Assembly (NCBI GenBank): GCA_020746875.1
Contig: JAGTJL010000011.1
Location: forward strand, 1,426,001-1,490,000
Direction: 5' to 3'
DNA length: 64,000 nucleotides
From: Rhexocercosporidium sp. MPI-PUGE-AT-0058
Taxonomy: Eukaryota; Ascomycota; Leotiomycetes; Helotiales
Every line of letters starts with the position of its first letter. Positions within the stretch are counted from its first letter, which is position 1. The notes under the pieces were generated by a model. It searched no databases. It saw only the letters and a program-made list of their open reading frames with translations, and had not been told where the DNA came from. A program made the position numbers and the translations under genes. Below are positions 1-12,096 of the stretch, piece by piece.

Positions 1-3000
1 GATTTGTCTCTCCCTACTTTCGTTAGCGAGATCTACGTCGGCGGTGCTGGCGCTGGAGAGGAGACTGACCTCCAAGTCCTCGCTGATACGCGCGAGACTG
101 CAGGCAACACATTCCTTGGACATGCAGTGGGCGTTTCAGGCAGTCAAGTCGTCTTTCGGCTCCAGGGATTGCAGACATCCCGTCTTGATACGGGAGAGGA
201 GCGCGAGACAGACCCCCATGCAGCGGTGCAGCTTGACTGGAAGCCGCATTTTGACTTCGTCGATCCGGCCCAGCTGATCGTGCCGAGGTGCAACTATGAA
301 GATCTTGTCGTGCTCTTAGAGAAATTCATGTATCTCTCGGTTCTGGACGCGCTCGAGAGGGTCGAGGGTGTGCAGAGAACTCAGGGCTACTTTGACAAGC
401 TCTACCAGTGGATGCAGATGTTTGTATCCGACGCGAAGGCGGGCAAAAACCAGCTGCTCCCAGACGCCTCAGAGCAAGCGGCACTGCCATCCAAGGAGCG
501 TGGACGGCTGATCGAGTCCATGTACACCAATCTTGTCAAGACACCGGCAGAGTTTGCTGCGGTGGGCATAAATAGGAATCGTCTTGCCCTCAAGGAGGTC
601 TTTGAAGGGACAATAGAGCCGCTTGATATCCTAATGGAGGACCAGGCTCTGCACAAGATGTATGAGTTCTTGTCTTTCTGGGACTATGACGCCTACTTCA
701 AACTCATGGCCCACAAGACGCCAAATCTCCGAATTTTGGAGATTGGTGCTGGAACTGGTGGCACCACGGCGGCGGTTCTCCCGACTCTGAAGACCGAGTT
801 CGGTGAACGCCTGTACGCAAAGTACACATACACGGATGTTTCAGCTGGTTTCTTCAACAAAGCTGCCGAAAAGTTTGCGGCCTACGACGCCATTGAGTAT
901 AGGACACTTGACATCACCAAGGATCCGTTGGCGCAAGGATTCGAGTTTGAGGGTTACGACCTCATCATTGCTGCCAACGTCCTCCACGCCACTCCTTGTC
1001 TCCGGGAAACTCTGAGCAACGCCCGGAAGCTGCTACACCCCAAGGGTAAAATTTTCATCCAGGAATTGGCACCCGTTACCAGGTGGTTCAACTTTATCGT
1101 CGGTACTTTGCCGGGATGGTGGCTCGGAGAGACGGACAACCGGCCTTGGGAACCCTACGTCTCGGCCCAGCGCTGGGACGCTGAGCTCAAAGCAGCCGGG
1201 TTCAATGGATTAGACACTGTCGTCTACGACCACAATGAACCATATCAGATGAATGCGAACATTATTGCCTCTCATGTAGAGCGATTCCCACCCACCCCCA
1301 AGGCGCTGACAATACTTCACGCAGGCAAAGTCACTGCTCTGCAGAAAGCTTGTGCATCGGCATTCGTAGAGAAGGCCGTCCAGGTCACATGGCACGATCT
1401 CCTGTCCAGTTCCCTGGATGACCTACCCAAGAGCCAGGACATCCTCTCTGTGGTCGATCTAGCTGCACCCTTTCTCGATGCCATGACTTCTTCAGAATTC
1501 GACTCGCTCATGGCACTGATCAGGCACCTTGAAGCTAAGGACTGTCTATTGTGGTTAACGCACGCCGCGCAGCTTGATTGCAAAGATCCGCGCTTTGCCA
1601 AAATCATCGGCCTTGCTCGTAACGTACGCTCTGAACTTGCGATCGACATGGCAACGGTAGAGTTGGATACTATCGATCCAATGAGTGGTGTGTACCAAGT
1701 TGTTTTCGAGCTATGGAAGAACTTTTCGGGTCGGGAAAACCACGATGGGAGTGCGGTAAAGCCTGATTTCGAGTACGCCATCAGAAAGGGCGTCCCTCAC
1801 ATTCCAAGGTTCCACTGGATCTCGGTCACAGATGAGCTTGCAGGCGCAGAGGACATAAGTGGAGACTATGCAATGTTAAAGGTAGGCCGAAGAGGGTTCC
1901 TGAACACACTGCACTGGGAACGACGACCTCTTGCGGTTGTCAGAAATGATGAAATCAGAATCCGAACGAGAGCTGCAGGGATAAACTTCAAGGTGAGTCT
2001 AAGAAGCGGATACGATCCACTCTGTCATCATTCCTCTTAACACCAAAACAGGACGTACTTACAGCCATGAATATTGTCGTCGAAACTACCCTAGGTTACG
2101 AAGCCGCTGGTTTTGTCGAGGCTGTAGGTAAAGATGTGACCGGCTTTAACGTCGGCGACAGGGCTTTGGTCTTCGCCGAAGACTGCCTGGCTACGCATGC
2201 GACTGGGAAAGCAGCTATTGCTTCTGTGCTTCTGGACGAGGTAACATTCTCGGAAGCCTGTACTATGCCTGTCGTGTACCTCACCGCGATTCGTAGCTTG
2301 ATCGATCTCGGGCGACTTCGCCGGGGCCAGGTAAGTCGAACCCATCTTAAGATCAGATTGAATCGAGTGGTTCTAACCCACAGAAGTCCGTCCTCATCCA
2401 CTCAGCCTGCGGTGGCTTGGGAATCGCTGCTATCCATCTTTCTAAGATGGTCGGGGCGGAGATCTATTGCACAGTTGGCAACGAGGAGAAGCGATCTTAT
2501 CTCATTTGCCAGTTCGGCATCCCGGACGACCATATTTTTGATTCGCGAAGCGACTCATTTCTTCCCGATGTCATGAATGCCACAAATGGTGTGGGCGTCG
2601 ACATCGTTCTGAATTCCCTGTCTGGTCCGCTGCTACATGCCTCGTGGAGATGCGTGGCCAAGTTTGGTACTATGGTCGAGGTCGGAAAAAGAGACTTGCT
2701 GGGGCACGGCAAACTTGACTTGAATCCGTTCTTAGATAACAGGAACTACCTCTGTGTTGATCTCCATCAGCTAGGTGTGAATCGGATTGATACAGGGCAC
2801 GAGTAAGTAGTCTACGCTCTCAGTTCCAGAATTCCTCTGCTGATGCATCATTCCAACAAAACAGGCTCTTCCAGCTCATGATGAAATATCTCGAGGAGGG
2901 GAATATCCAGCCCATCCGGCCAATCAAGAGTTTTGCAGCCTCCGATGTCGAGTTGGCATTCAGGTACATGCAGAAAGGAACACACATCGGCAAGGTCGTT

Positions 3001-4323
3001 CTGGAATTCCCCGACAACCATCACGAGCTCATCACTACTCAAGCGTCTCCTGAGCTGACATTCCGTGGAGATCGATCCTACCTGGTTACTGGAGGGTTCG
3101 GTGGCCTGGGCAAAGCAACAACGCGATGGATGGTAAGTCGTGGGGCTATGAATATTGCCTTCCTCTCTCGTAGCGCCAGCAAGAATCCGGATACCGCAGA
3201 ATTCATTGCCGAGCTTGAAGCCTCCGGCTGCAAAGTACAGACCTTTGCAGGCTCTGTCGAGGACTTGGAGACAGTGAAGAATGTCGTCCAACAGCTGAAG
3301 AAGCCTATGGCTGGCGTACTGCATCTAGCCATGACCCTCAGAGACCAATGGGTAAAAGAGCAAACTTATCGTGAATGGCAAGAAGTCCAAGGACCGCGAG
3401 TTGTTGGAGCCTGGAACCTGCACAAGGCACTATTGGAGACGAAGACGGATATCGAGTTCTTTGTCATGTACGGCTCATTCTCCGGCCTCGTTGGAAATTG
3501 GGGCCAGGCCAACTACAGTGCTTCCAACACTTTCATGGACGCATTTGCACAATACAGACGCGGAATGGGCCTGCCGGCCACGACCATCGATATTGGCGTC
3601 GTAGAAGAGGTCGGTTACGTCAGCAACAACGAGAGAGTACTCGAATATTTCAAAGCTGTGGATGCCCTCTTGCTGACGGAGCAGAGTGTGCTTGATGCCG
3701 TGGAGTTGGCCATCAGAAGGTCTCGCAAACCGGTGAGCGAGCCAGCATCCTTGGGTGGCGCATACGTCAATCCTGCATCATTTGGCATCGGACTGCGTTC
3801 TTACAAGTCTCTCGCGGATCCCTCAAACCGTCTCATCTGGAAGCAGGATCGCCGGTTCTGCATTGCAAGAAACATGGAGAGAACAGCCGACTCAGGGACA
3901 ACAGCCTCAGCAACAGACGGTGGGATAGCAGCCTTTGTGGCGCGTGCGGAGACTGACCCATCTCTTCTCGACGACCCTTCTGCGATTGATTTCGTGGCCC
4001 ATGAGACGGGCAGAGTACTATTCGGCTTCCTCCTTCGCCCCGAGGAGGAGATAGTATTAGATCAGACTCTGGGAACTCTCGGTGTTGATTCTCTAGTTTC
4101 CATCGAAATCCGCAATTGGTGTCGGCAGCGCCTACGACTGGAGATGAGCGTGTTGGAGATCATGTCGGCATCACTCCAGGACATCGGTCGAGCAGCGGTC
4201 GCAAATCTGAGCCGAAGTAGCAACAACGGCGGCGAACTCCCCGGTATCAACGGTGGCGGTGAGAGAATTACGCAAGAGGAACGCGAGAGATGGGAAAATC
4301 TGATAGCGATGAAAGCTCCATAG
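1..4323 (+). CDS. Highly reducing polyketide synthase, C-terminal part (5' truncated by window)
   Basis: This is the 3' part of an iterative type I highly reducing polyketide synthase. The window opens inside it, so ketosynthase, acyltransferase and most of the dehydratase lie to the left. Frame 1 gives 1382 residues in four exons; the introns are 1993-2051, 2331-2383 and 2803-2864. In order I see the tail of the dehydratase region, a C-methyltransferase with the SAM loop LEIGAGTGGTT (about residue 246), an enoylreductase with HSACGGLGIAA (about 762), a ketoreductase with TGGFGGLG (about 972) and the catalytic NYSASN (about 1112), and a terminal acyl carrier domain with GVDSL (about 1302), whose Ser would carry phosphopantetheine. 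No thioesterase follows, which is normal for this class; release needs a partner enzyme. All reducing and methylating motifs look intact. The product cannot be predicted. Confidence 0.95.
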
Positions 4324-6900
4324 GAAGGGAGCTGGTGGGAAAATATCGGCTCTGTCAGCTTCGTGTCATGTGACCATCTCCCTGCGATCCAGGATGCCAG
4401 GGACTTACAAAGATCCACCTGCAGAGCTACTTCAGTAAAGACTGTTCATACCAAGGCTCAGAATCTATGCTATTGCAAGGTCCTCTAAAGACTGTGCTCG
4501 ACTTTTCTTGTAGAGGTGTTCTCGGGATCTACTGTATCCCCGTGAATATCTTCACATACTAATATTCATTAAGCAGAGACCTCGAGAAAAAGCGACAACG
4601 ACTGGAACCGTATTCCAACCAAATCCAAGTGCTCCGAAACTACACTACAAGAGGCTGTATGTTAGCAATTCGGTCCTTCATAAAAGCAAAGCAAAAGCCA
4701 TTACACTCACCTCGTAGGTCCCCCAAAGCACGTCACTCCATCTTTCGAATTGGACACCACGTTCATCTTCCTCGTCTACACTCCCGACGCCTGCATTTAT
4801 ACAGTCTTCCCACCATTTCGACCTCTTTGTCCCTTCTGCGACAGTCTCCAAGCCTAGGCTAGACCAAGACGTCTTTGGCAATCTCCTGATCTCCGTTCTC
4901 AAACGCTGCTAAAGGCTATGCTTCGGTCGTTTCTTGGTTCTTGGACACACGGCACAGTGACTAGCAAGAGATCAAAGATGCAGGTACGTGGCACTTAAGT
5001 ACCTCTTCAAAAATCGAAGCTCAGTAGTCTGTACCGCACGATTTACCTATTTAGGCCTTCCGTTGGGCTAGTCTGGCTCTTTGCCGAACGAGGAAGTCAT
5101 CTGCCGAAGGCAGTTTCGGCGCGATCGTTGAGGTGGGTTTTGGTCCGGTAGATCTGTGTAGAGTAATCTTGTACCTCCCTACAGCTGGCATGGCTATGAA
5201 TAGATAAATGCACGGATTGTTTTCGTAAACTTCCAGTCATCTTGACAGCCAGCTGGGACGGAATATCAATTGAATTTTCAGCCTCGTTCAGATTACTCGT
5301 TGTGGATGAAGAAGCCAGTTCAGTGGTAACTTTGATTCAGAGCGACGAACTGGATGGCAGGAAATACGAGTTGAAAGGGGAGTCTAGGGCAGTGCTCCCA
5401 GATCTGACGATGATGGAAGTCTGTTGTTCATCGTGTGGGATTTTGGAGTAGAGCGTATTTTTGGAAGTTAGCCCTTGAAAACGCCTTTGACGAAAACCAA
5501 CGTCTTATCATCGTCCAAGAAGAGAGTCATTAAAATGAGCTTTCCCTCACCGTTCGTCCACGACTTGAATGCCATGAATCTGCCGACACAGAAATAGAGA
5601 TAAATTCGAAGAACCTACTTTACATCAACTTACAGGATGTAAATTGATTCTCGATCGTGTCCGAGCATGTTCATGGCCTAGGTTGGTTTTCGGACTTGTA
5701 GCTATTCCTCAACATAACCAGGTCCAAGCTGCAGGCTCAGGCACAAGCTCCAATCATCTGTCGCCTGTATCGACATTTTGACGTCCCTTGAGACGGCGTG
5801 AAGAGATCCGCATGGAAGATTCAGGTGAGGTGGATCGATCCGTTGAAGACTTCGTTATGACGGGCATACCGAACAGCTCTCTCCCTTTCCGTCTGATGTG
5901 GTCCTTCAAGGACGTGAGATCTGACAATTCCGCTTCACCGTCTTTTCCGCTTATTTCCTGTTGAGACAATGCGCATTATCTCCTTCAGATTCTGTCATCC
6001 TGTTGTATCCTGATGGTGGCGGTTGTGAGCTGAAGATGCAGGCTGCTGCATTTGCATGCCAGCAACAAGGTCGTCCAGTTAGAGATGCTGACTGATGCGC
6101 CAAGCCAGCGTGCATTTCCTCATTTCTCTCATTTCTACTCCTCTCTCTCTATCCACATCTCGCTCTCTCCGGCTCCATCCTGCGTTGCACTGCATGCATC
6201 CATCAACACATCATTATTTCAAACAAACGAAATCATCCCCCCTGGCATCGCTGATCTTATGTTTCATTTTCTTCCAAACAGTAGGCGGATGATCGACGCC
6301 TATTCTGGATTTAGGAAGTTAGGGCTGCCGACTAAGGGGCAGCGCGCATCAGCCCGGCTTGTCAAGTGACAGATCATTGGGGAGCAGAACAGAGTCCAAG
6401 CAATCTGGATCTAGTGATCCTACCAGGTGCTGCAGCCTTGCCGTCATGATGGGTCATAGCCTGTGAGGTTATGTTGATGACGTCGAATAAAACAGAATCC
6501 AACTCCCAGGCAGTATGATTACTATTGACCTGGGATGAAGATGGCGAACTGCAGCCGCACTCCCATCACCACTGTCACTGCAGGCGGCGTGAGCTCAGTT
6601 TGTGGAGATATGGACGGCTGACAGCCAGCTGAGACCAAACTTCACGAAAGCAGAAACTGCGCCAGTGCTTCTGACCCCATAACGAAGTCAGCCAAGAAGA
6701 GCCAAGTGAGGGGCTCAGTCTTAGAAGGCTGACCTTGCTTTTGCTGAGTGTTTGTATATTATCGTTGCTCCCAGCCTTCTCTTCCCAGACAAAGGATTCC
6801 TTTTCAGTCAACATCTCACCCACAGTATCAGTATCTTACGACAGACTGAAGCTCAGACATTATACTAAACCAACAAACACTCTCCGAACCAGTCAGCAAG
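4324..6900. other. Intergenic, no gene seen
   Basis: This 2.6 kb stretch between the polyketide synthase and the APP1-like gene has only short, unrelated reading frames that overlap on both strands and show no family motif. A pyrimidine-rich, CT-repeat-like segment lies near 6128-6175. The stretch just before 6901 is the likely promoter and 5' leader of the APP1-like gene. Confidence 0.6.
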
Positions 6901-8284
6901 ATGTCGCATCTCGTCCGCGATGCAAAGGCTATGGCCGATACAGCGAAGGGTGTAGGAAGGGCTGTGGGTGGAAGCTTCATGGAGAACAAAACACGCCGCG
7001 AGCGAAAGTTCGGAGATGTCGAAGACAGCCTACCAGACGTCAAAGCAGCCCCCGCCTCTGACAACCGTCCCAACTCAAGCTCGAACGTTCTCTCATTCCT
7101 TGGGTCATGGAATCCCCTTCCTCAGCCAGTAACTGACAACGACACCGTCTGGCTCCTCGACAACACAGCATATAGAAGTGCGGGTGGGAAATGGCAGGCG
7201 GAGTTCGTGACGGCAGTCTTTGACAAAGATACCGGAGTGGAGATCAGCACAATCGTGGCGGACATCGCTGAGAAAGTCGGTCTTGGGAATGGTGATACTG
7301 CGGAGGCTACAATTCGGGAGAGGCTTATGCCTTTTGTGCAGAATATTCTTCCAGGCAGGAAAGTTATGATCGAATTTGCGAAGCAGCAGGACATCAACTT
7401 GGGACCAGGAGGCAGGAACGGAATCAGTAGCGATATCAAGGCGGTACCTGCACATGGTGATGGCACTGTGGTGTCGAGTTTTGCAAAGGTTCCTCGGGGT
7501 GCGAACGGTATTTTACAAGCCAATACTGTTTATGCTGAGCCTGAGGGATGGGGTGTCATTTCTGGTATACAAAGACTACTTACTCCCATGCGGAAACATA
7601 GGCTGACCTTAGGTATCAGACATTGATGATACGATCAAAATCACCCAGACCGGAGACCCTATCGGAATCTTGCGCTCTACCTTCGTTTCACAAGCTACAC
7701 CAGTCGAAGGCATGCCAGAACTTTACCAATTCATCCAGCGAATCATTTCTCCCGCATCACCATTCTTCTATCTCTCAGCATCTCCATACAACCTCTATTC
7801 TTTCCTCCGCGACTTCCGCCAGAAGTTCTTCCCCCAAGGCACCATCGTCCTCAGAGACGCCTCCTGGATGAATCTTTCCGGTCTTCTCTCAAACCTGACC
7901 CTCGGTACGCAAGAGTACAAAGTCTCACGCATCACTAAGATCAACACCTGGCTCCCAAAGCGCAAGATGATCCTCATCGGCGATTCCACTCAAGCCGATC
8001 CCGAGACTTATGGCGAGATGTAAGCTCCTCTCAATTTTCCAAACTTTTCTGCTTCCCCCAAGATAGATTGCTGACAAAATTCTAGTTACCGCAAGCACAA
8101 AGGCTGGGTGAAATTGATTTTGATACGCAAGGTAACGGATATCGCGGCCCTCGGCATAGAAGAGAAGAACGAACCCAAGCGATTCGAGAAGGCTTTCAAA
8201 GATGTCCCGAAAGATATCTGGCACATCTTTGAGACTCCTGCCGAGTGCTACCAGTTGATCAAGGATACTGTCGCTCGAGGATGA
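6901..8284 (+). CDS. APP1-like phosphatidate phosphatase (DUF2183 family)
   Basis: The predicted 420-residue protein is encoded by three exons with introns 7565-7619 and 8020-8085. The start is the ATG at 6901, followed by a Lys/Arg-rich N-terminus. Splicing at 7565-7619 creates the motif DIDDTIK at residues 222-228, the DxDxT catalytic signature of the haloacid-dehalogenase-type phosphatidate phosphatase APP1. Downstream, FYLSASPYNLY and the conserved LIGDSTQ (Gly-Asp) motif complete the catalytic domain. In yeast, App1p dephosphorylates phosphatidate to diacylglycerol at cortical actin patches and links lipid turnover to endocytosis. I infer the same enzymatic activity here from the motifs; the actin link is by analogy. 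The protein is shorter than yeast App1 because it lacks a long C-terminal proline-rich tail. Confidence 0.9.
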
Positions 8285-9497
8285 TAGTGGGGATTTATGA
8301 AATCTGGTAACGGATACGAGGAATGGGAATTTGGAAATTGGATACCAGGAAGCAAGCGTGGGTATCGGTGTATGGAGTCTGCTTCTGTTGTTTTTTCTGC
8401 TGGACGATTTACGACTAGGAATAATTAAATGTTTTGTGGACTTTGTTCTTCTACTATTTTGTTTGACGTTCATTCCCAAGTGCTCGCCGGAATTAGAACT
8501 TGCCTGAGTTTGACTTGCCATACATCTATTTTGGTCAGGGGAGAGACGGATCGTACCGTCTTGGTTCTCCGCACCCGGAGCATGGGAAGAGCTTCTTGAA
8601 TTCAACAAGATATCGTGTGAAGCAGGGGCTTTTTCAAAAAAGAAAAAAGGAAATTACCATGTGTTTTTGTTTGTTCGCCCCCGTGAAGACAAGAGCACTA
8701 TCACAGCCTCGCCAATGAAGTCCCCCACCCCTCGTCTTAGCCACTCAAGCATCCCAAAGCCCCTCGCTCAAGCACTTACAATCTATACCCATGAATCCAG
8801 TGACCCAGTCTTCCTCCATCCACTAAAGGATGTCTTTTTCTCATCCCGGATTAAACAGAGCGTTATTTTGAGGCCACCCGGCTCTTTTGCTCGGTGAGTC
8901 TGCCGCGAATTCTGTGGCGTTTTCGTCGATTGGCCGATGGTTTTGAGGCCACCCCCCTCGTGAAATCTTGGCAGCAGAGCCTTGTGGGCCTCCAACGGCT
9001 TTCTATACTTAAATACTCGATGTGGCTGCTCTTTACAGCTGCGTACAGCGTCACCTCGACGTACCACCAGCATGGTGACTAGGCTCTCTTTCTAAGGCCA
9101 CGGCCTGGCTCTTGGGTTGCATCTTACTTTCTTCGTTCTTCATCGTCTGGTTCATATCTCAAAACATTGCGGTATTTCCATCTGAAGTGAAATTATTCGA
9201 AGCACTAGTCAGCCCAGTTGCTACTTCTACGGTGAATCTACTGGATCTTTATCTATCGCCACTGCTCTCTGGGACTCATCACCATTGGGAACCTATCAGA
9301 TCGTTCAATATCCAGCACCTACATCTGATGTGAGAAGAGTCCGGTCTGCTGAACGGTTTTCTCTCAGCCTACTTCAGACTGCCCTGTATCTGGATATAAG
9401 AAGCAAGCTTTGGCCACGAAGGCTCAACACTGGTGGCAGCACCTGACGGATCTGGACCAGCAGCGTAGCGGTGGACTACTATTCTTCAAGTCAATAA
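8285..9497. other. Intergenic, no clear gene
   Basis: No convincing coding region is visible. The 14-base sequence ending in gaggccaccc occurs at 8866-8879 and again at 8941-8954. The right end may contain the missing 5' exon and promoter of the zinc-finger gene that follows. Confidence 0.5.
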
Positions 9498-10359
9498 TCC
9501 CAAACCACTTCTGGTCTCTCTGGTTCAATCTGGTCACCTACCGCTTCGTCTACAACCGGATTTCTCAGAGACGCAGGCCTCTGCCGCGTCATCGGCAGAG
9601 CGTTTGCGCGAGCGCCGACAATCCTCGGCCCCAGCTATCAATCCTGTCGGAGATCCTCTCTCGATCATGCAGAACAGTTTGTAGATCCTCGAGATCTGCT
9701 GCTTAAAATCACACCACACCACTCCGCGCTGGAAGAAGCAGTGCCCTCAAAAAGACTACCCAGCAGCCCAACCTATCATGTACTTTCAGTACACCACTAC
9801 GATACCACAACTATAGCGACCCTACCACCTTCACAACCACACCCTCTCTTTATCCATTCTCCTCAATCATTGCCTGTGTATGACCTTGCACTGCCCACTT
9901 CTAATCCGCGATCCTTCGAATCCCTCTCCGAGTCTACAACTGCACCATCTCCACAGGAATCTACCATTTCCTTCCCAATCGCCTGCGAGTTTGCCAACTG
10001 CGACAGAACATTCACCCTTCCCTGCCACTACAAGTATGTGTCCGCCTCATCCACACTCCACAATTTAAACACTAACCCAACGCTACAGCCGCCACAAAAA
10101 GTCACACATCCATCCGGTGCAGTGTGATGTCTGCGGCCGGGGTTTTGAGACCCCAAAAGATGTCAAGAGACACCATAACGATGTTCACGATGCCACGAAG
10201 CTTTTCTTTTGTCATGTGAAGGACTGCAAATATGCGAGATCCGGAGATCGGAGGGTGAAGGGGTTTCCTCGGAAAGAGAATTGGAAGAGGCATTTGAGAA
10301 ATAGACACGGGCTCTCTGGGGATGAGACGGGGGGGTGCGGTGGTGCTGAATTGATGTGA
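9498..10359 (+). CDS. C2H2 zinc-finger protein, 5' end unresolved
   Basis: An intron at 10034-10088 joins two frames and completes a first zinc finger (C-x4-C-x12-H-x3-H, from CEFANC to the RHKKSH end). It is followed by a second finger, CDVCGRGF with C-x2-C-x12-H-x4-H, and a third C/H arrangement from FFCHVKDC to the RHLRNRH end. The protein ends with TGA at 10357-10359. The upstream part is Ser/Thr/Pro-rich. The frame stays open back to 9498 (stop at 9495) but contains no ATG, so at least one upstream exon, probably within 9000-9500, is missing from this model. The fingers suggest DNA binding and a role as a transcription regulator; targets are unknown. The start coordinate given is only the limit of the open frame. 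Confidence 0.6.
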
Positions 10360-11111
10360 TTTACTTTCTTCTTGACTTGCTTTTCAACTGGTATTCTTTG
10401 GGGGCGTCTTTCGTTTAGCTTGGGTCTACGACTCTACAGAAAACTTACATTTGTCTCATGACTCCTGCCTTCATTTTGATGACTTACCTGGCTCTGCCGT
10501 CCTCACATTTACCGGTCCGGAGCTGTTCTGGGATCTTGGGGACTTGGTTGACTCCTAAGCGAGATGAATTCGTGTGTACTTTTGAGCGGGGTAGAACGAT
10601 TGAAACACTTTTAGAAACAAATTTGAGCTTTATAATATTCCTGAAGATTTCTCCCATCCATCAAGTTCCTTCTTTGATAAAGCTTAAAATGGGAGTTGGC
10701 CTTGATGGGCACAGTCAGGTGGTATCTATTTATAGAAACCTCGCTAATCCTAGGAACTGCAAATCGAACTCCCATACCTTTCTTTCTGAAACATTCCTAA
10801 TCAAAGTTTAGATCGATAAATCATAGTTCCTTGTCAAAAATTTCCATTTTTGTTGCCTTTCGATTATTGTCGGAAATCTGATTCAAAGGTTGTTGTTTCA
10901 GGCATGAGTGTCGAGATTGTGTTGTTGGTGGCTCCGGGGCGCCCTTGCTGACGTGTTTCATCAGGCAACCTCAGCCTTATTCCAACCTCATCAACATCGG
11001 GACCAAAAGCATCGTGAAAACCCTCCCACTGTTACTAAAGGACAAACTCCATCAAGACGAACTCTGCAAGATTCATATACTGCCAGAAAAGACCTCTTTT
11101 GACCGCTTAAC
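10360..11111. other. Intergenic, no gene seen
   Basis: No supported gene. This stretch holds the 3' flank of the zinc-finger gene and the upstream region of the LysM protein gene. An AT-rich part lies near 10600-10860. Confidence 0.5.
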
Positions 11112-11762
11112 ATGGCTCGCTACTCACAGGGAGATTCGGTAAGAACGACTTCCCCTTCGTCCAACCTCTTATTCGATCTAATCCAGCTAGGACGATGAAA
11201 ACCTCCCGGAAGGCATGAAACGAGTTGGCTATGATGCAGATACTCAAACTTACACCTATCGTGATCAAGATGGAAGCCTCTGGGAGGGGGAACCAGGTGC
11301 GAGATATGGAGTCCTGAGGCAAAGTAAGTAGCTCAACCAACATTACGAGTTCAATATTGACAGCAATACTGCACACAGGCGGCAGTGGCTATCGACCGAT
11401 GACAGCAGCTAACGTTTGTTATTCCACCCCCTGAAAGAGATTCGAGACTGATACCTCTTCAGCACCAAGAGATGATCAGAGCGGATAAGGCGGCTTGGCG
11501 GATCATGCTCCCATTCTTCCTCCTCGTCTTGGTCGTCCTGTTCACCCTCTTCCGATATCTTGGATTTGGATCTGAGGTTTTCCCATCGCCGCTGAGCTGT
11601 AGAGAGGGGTTTGCGAGCTACGTTGTCAAACATGGCGACTCGTGCTGGCAGATCGCACAGGACCACGGGACGGAGGTTTCGGATTTGCTGAAGAGCAATG
11701 AGGGGCTGAATTGTGATCTTCTGAAGGCAGGGATAGAGATCTGTGTACCAGTCAATAAGTAA
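11112..11762 (+). CDS. LysM-domain membrane-anchored protein
   Basis: Four exons (introns 11139-11190, 11324-11378, 11414-11462) give 164 residues beginning MARYSQGDSDDENLPEG. The soluble N-terminal part contains the YDADTQTYTYRDQDGS segment typical of a conserved ascomycete family. A single membrane helix lies near residues 80-100 (MLPFFLLVLVVLFTLF), followed by one LysM module near 112-160 (YVVKHGDSCWQIA, ending CVPVN). LysM modules (CBM50) bind N-acetylglucosamine polymers such as chitin. With no signal peptide and an internal helix, the module would sit on the far side of a membrane; which membrane is unknown. The first exon codes for only nine residues, but the ATG, splice sites and frame all agree. 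Confidence 0.85.
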
Positions 11763-12096
11763 CAGTGGAACGAGCAGATTCGACTTTTTGCAAGCTGGAG
11801 GACATCGCATTTGGATTTGGCGTGTCACAGCGCGCTTGAGACTTGTGTCAGAGAAACCAAAGCGACAAGCGTGAACGAGTGCTGGTAACTCGTCATTTGT
11901 ATTTCATTGGCCTTCATAACTCTTCATGAATGGAGCGGTGGTTTTTTTTCGATCTAGATCATGACTGATGACCGAAATTAAGAAAATTGTATTCCCAAAA
12001 AGTCCATTCCGTCGCCATCTCCAGTCTTCTTTCACCGCCCTCAATTGCTACCCAAGTTTCATTGAGCCATATTGGCTTTGTAACTGCCTGCAGTCT
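11763..12096. other. Convergent intergenic gap
   Basis: A short stretch between two convergent genes that holds their 3' untranslated regions. A poly-T run lies near 11942. No gene is seen. Confidence 0.5.

Noticed and set aside
8866..8954. 14-base direct repeat (gaggccaccc core) at 8866 and 8941
   Set aside because: Too short and isolated to claim a mobile element or regulatory array.
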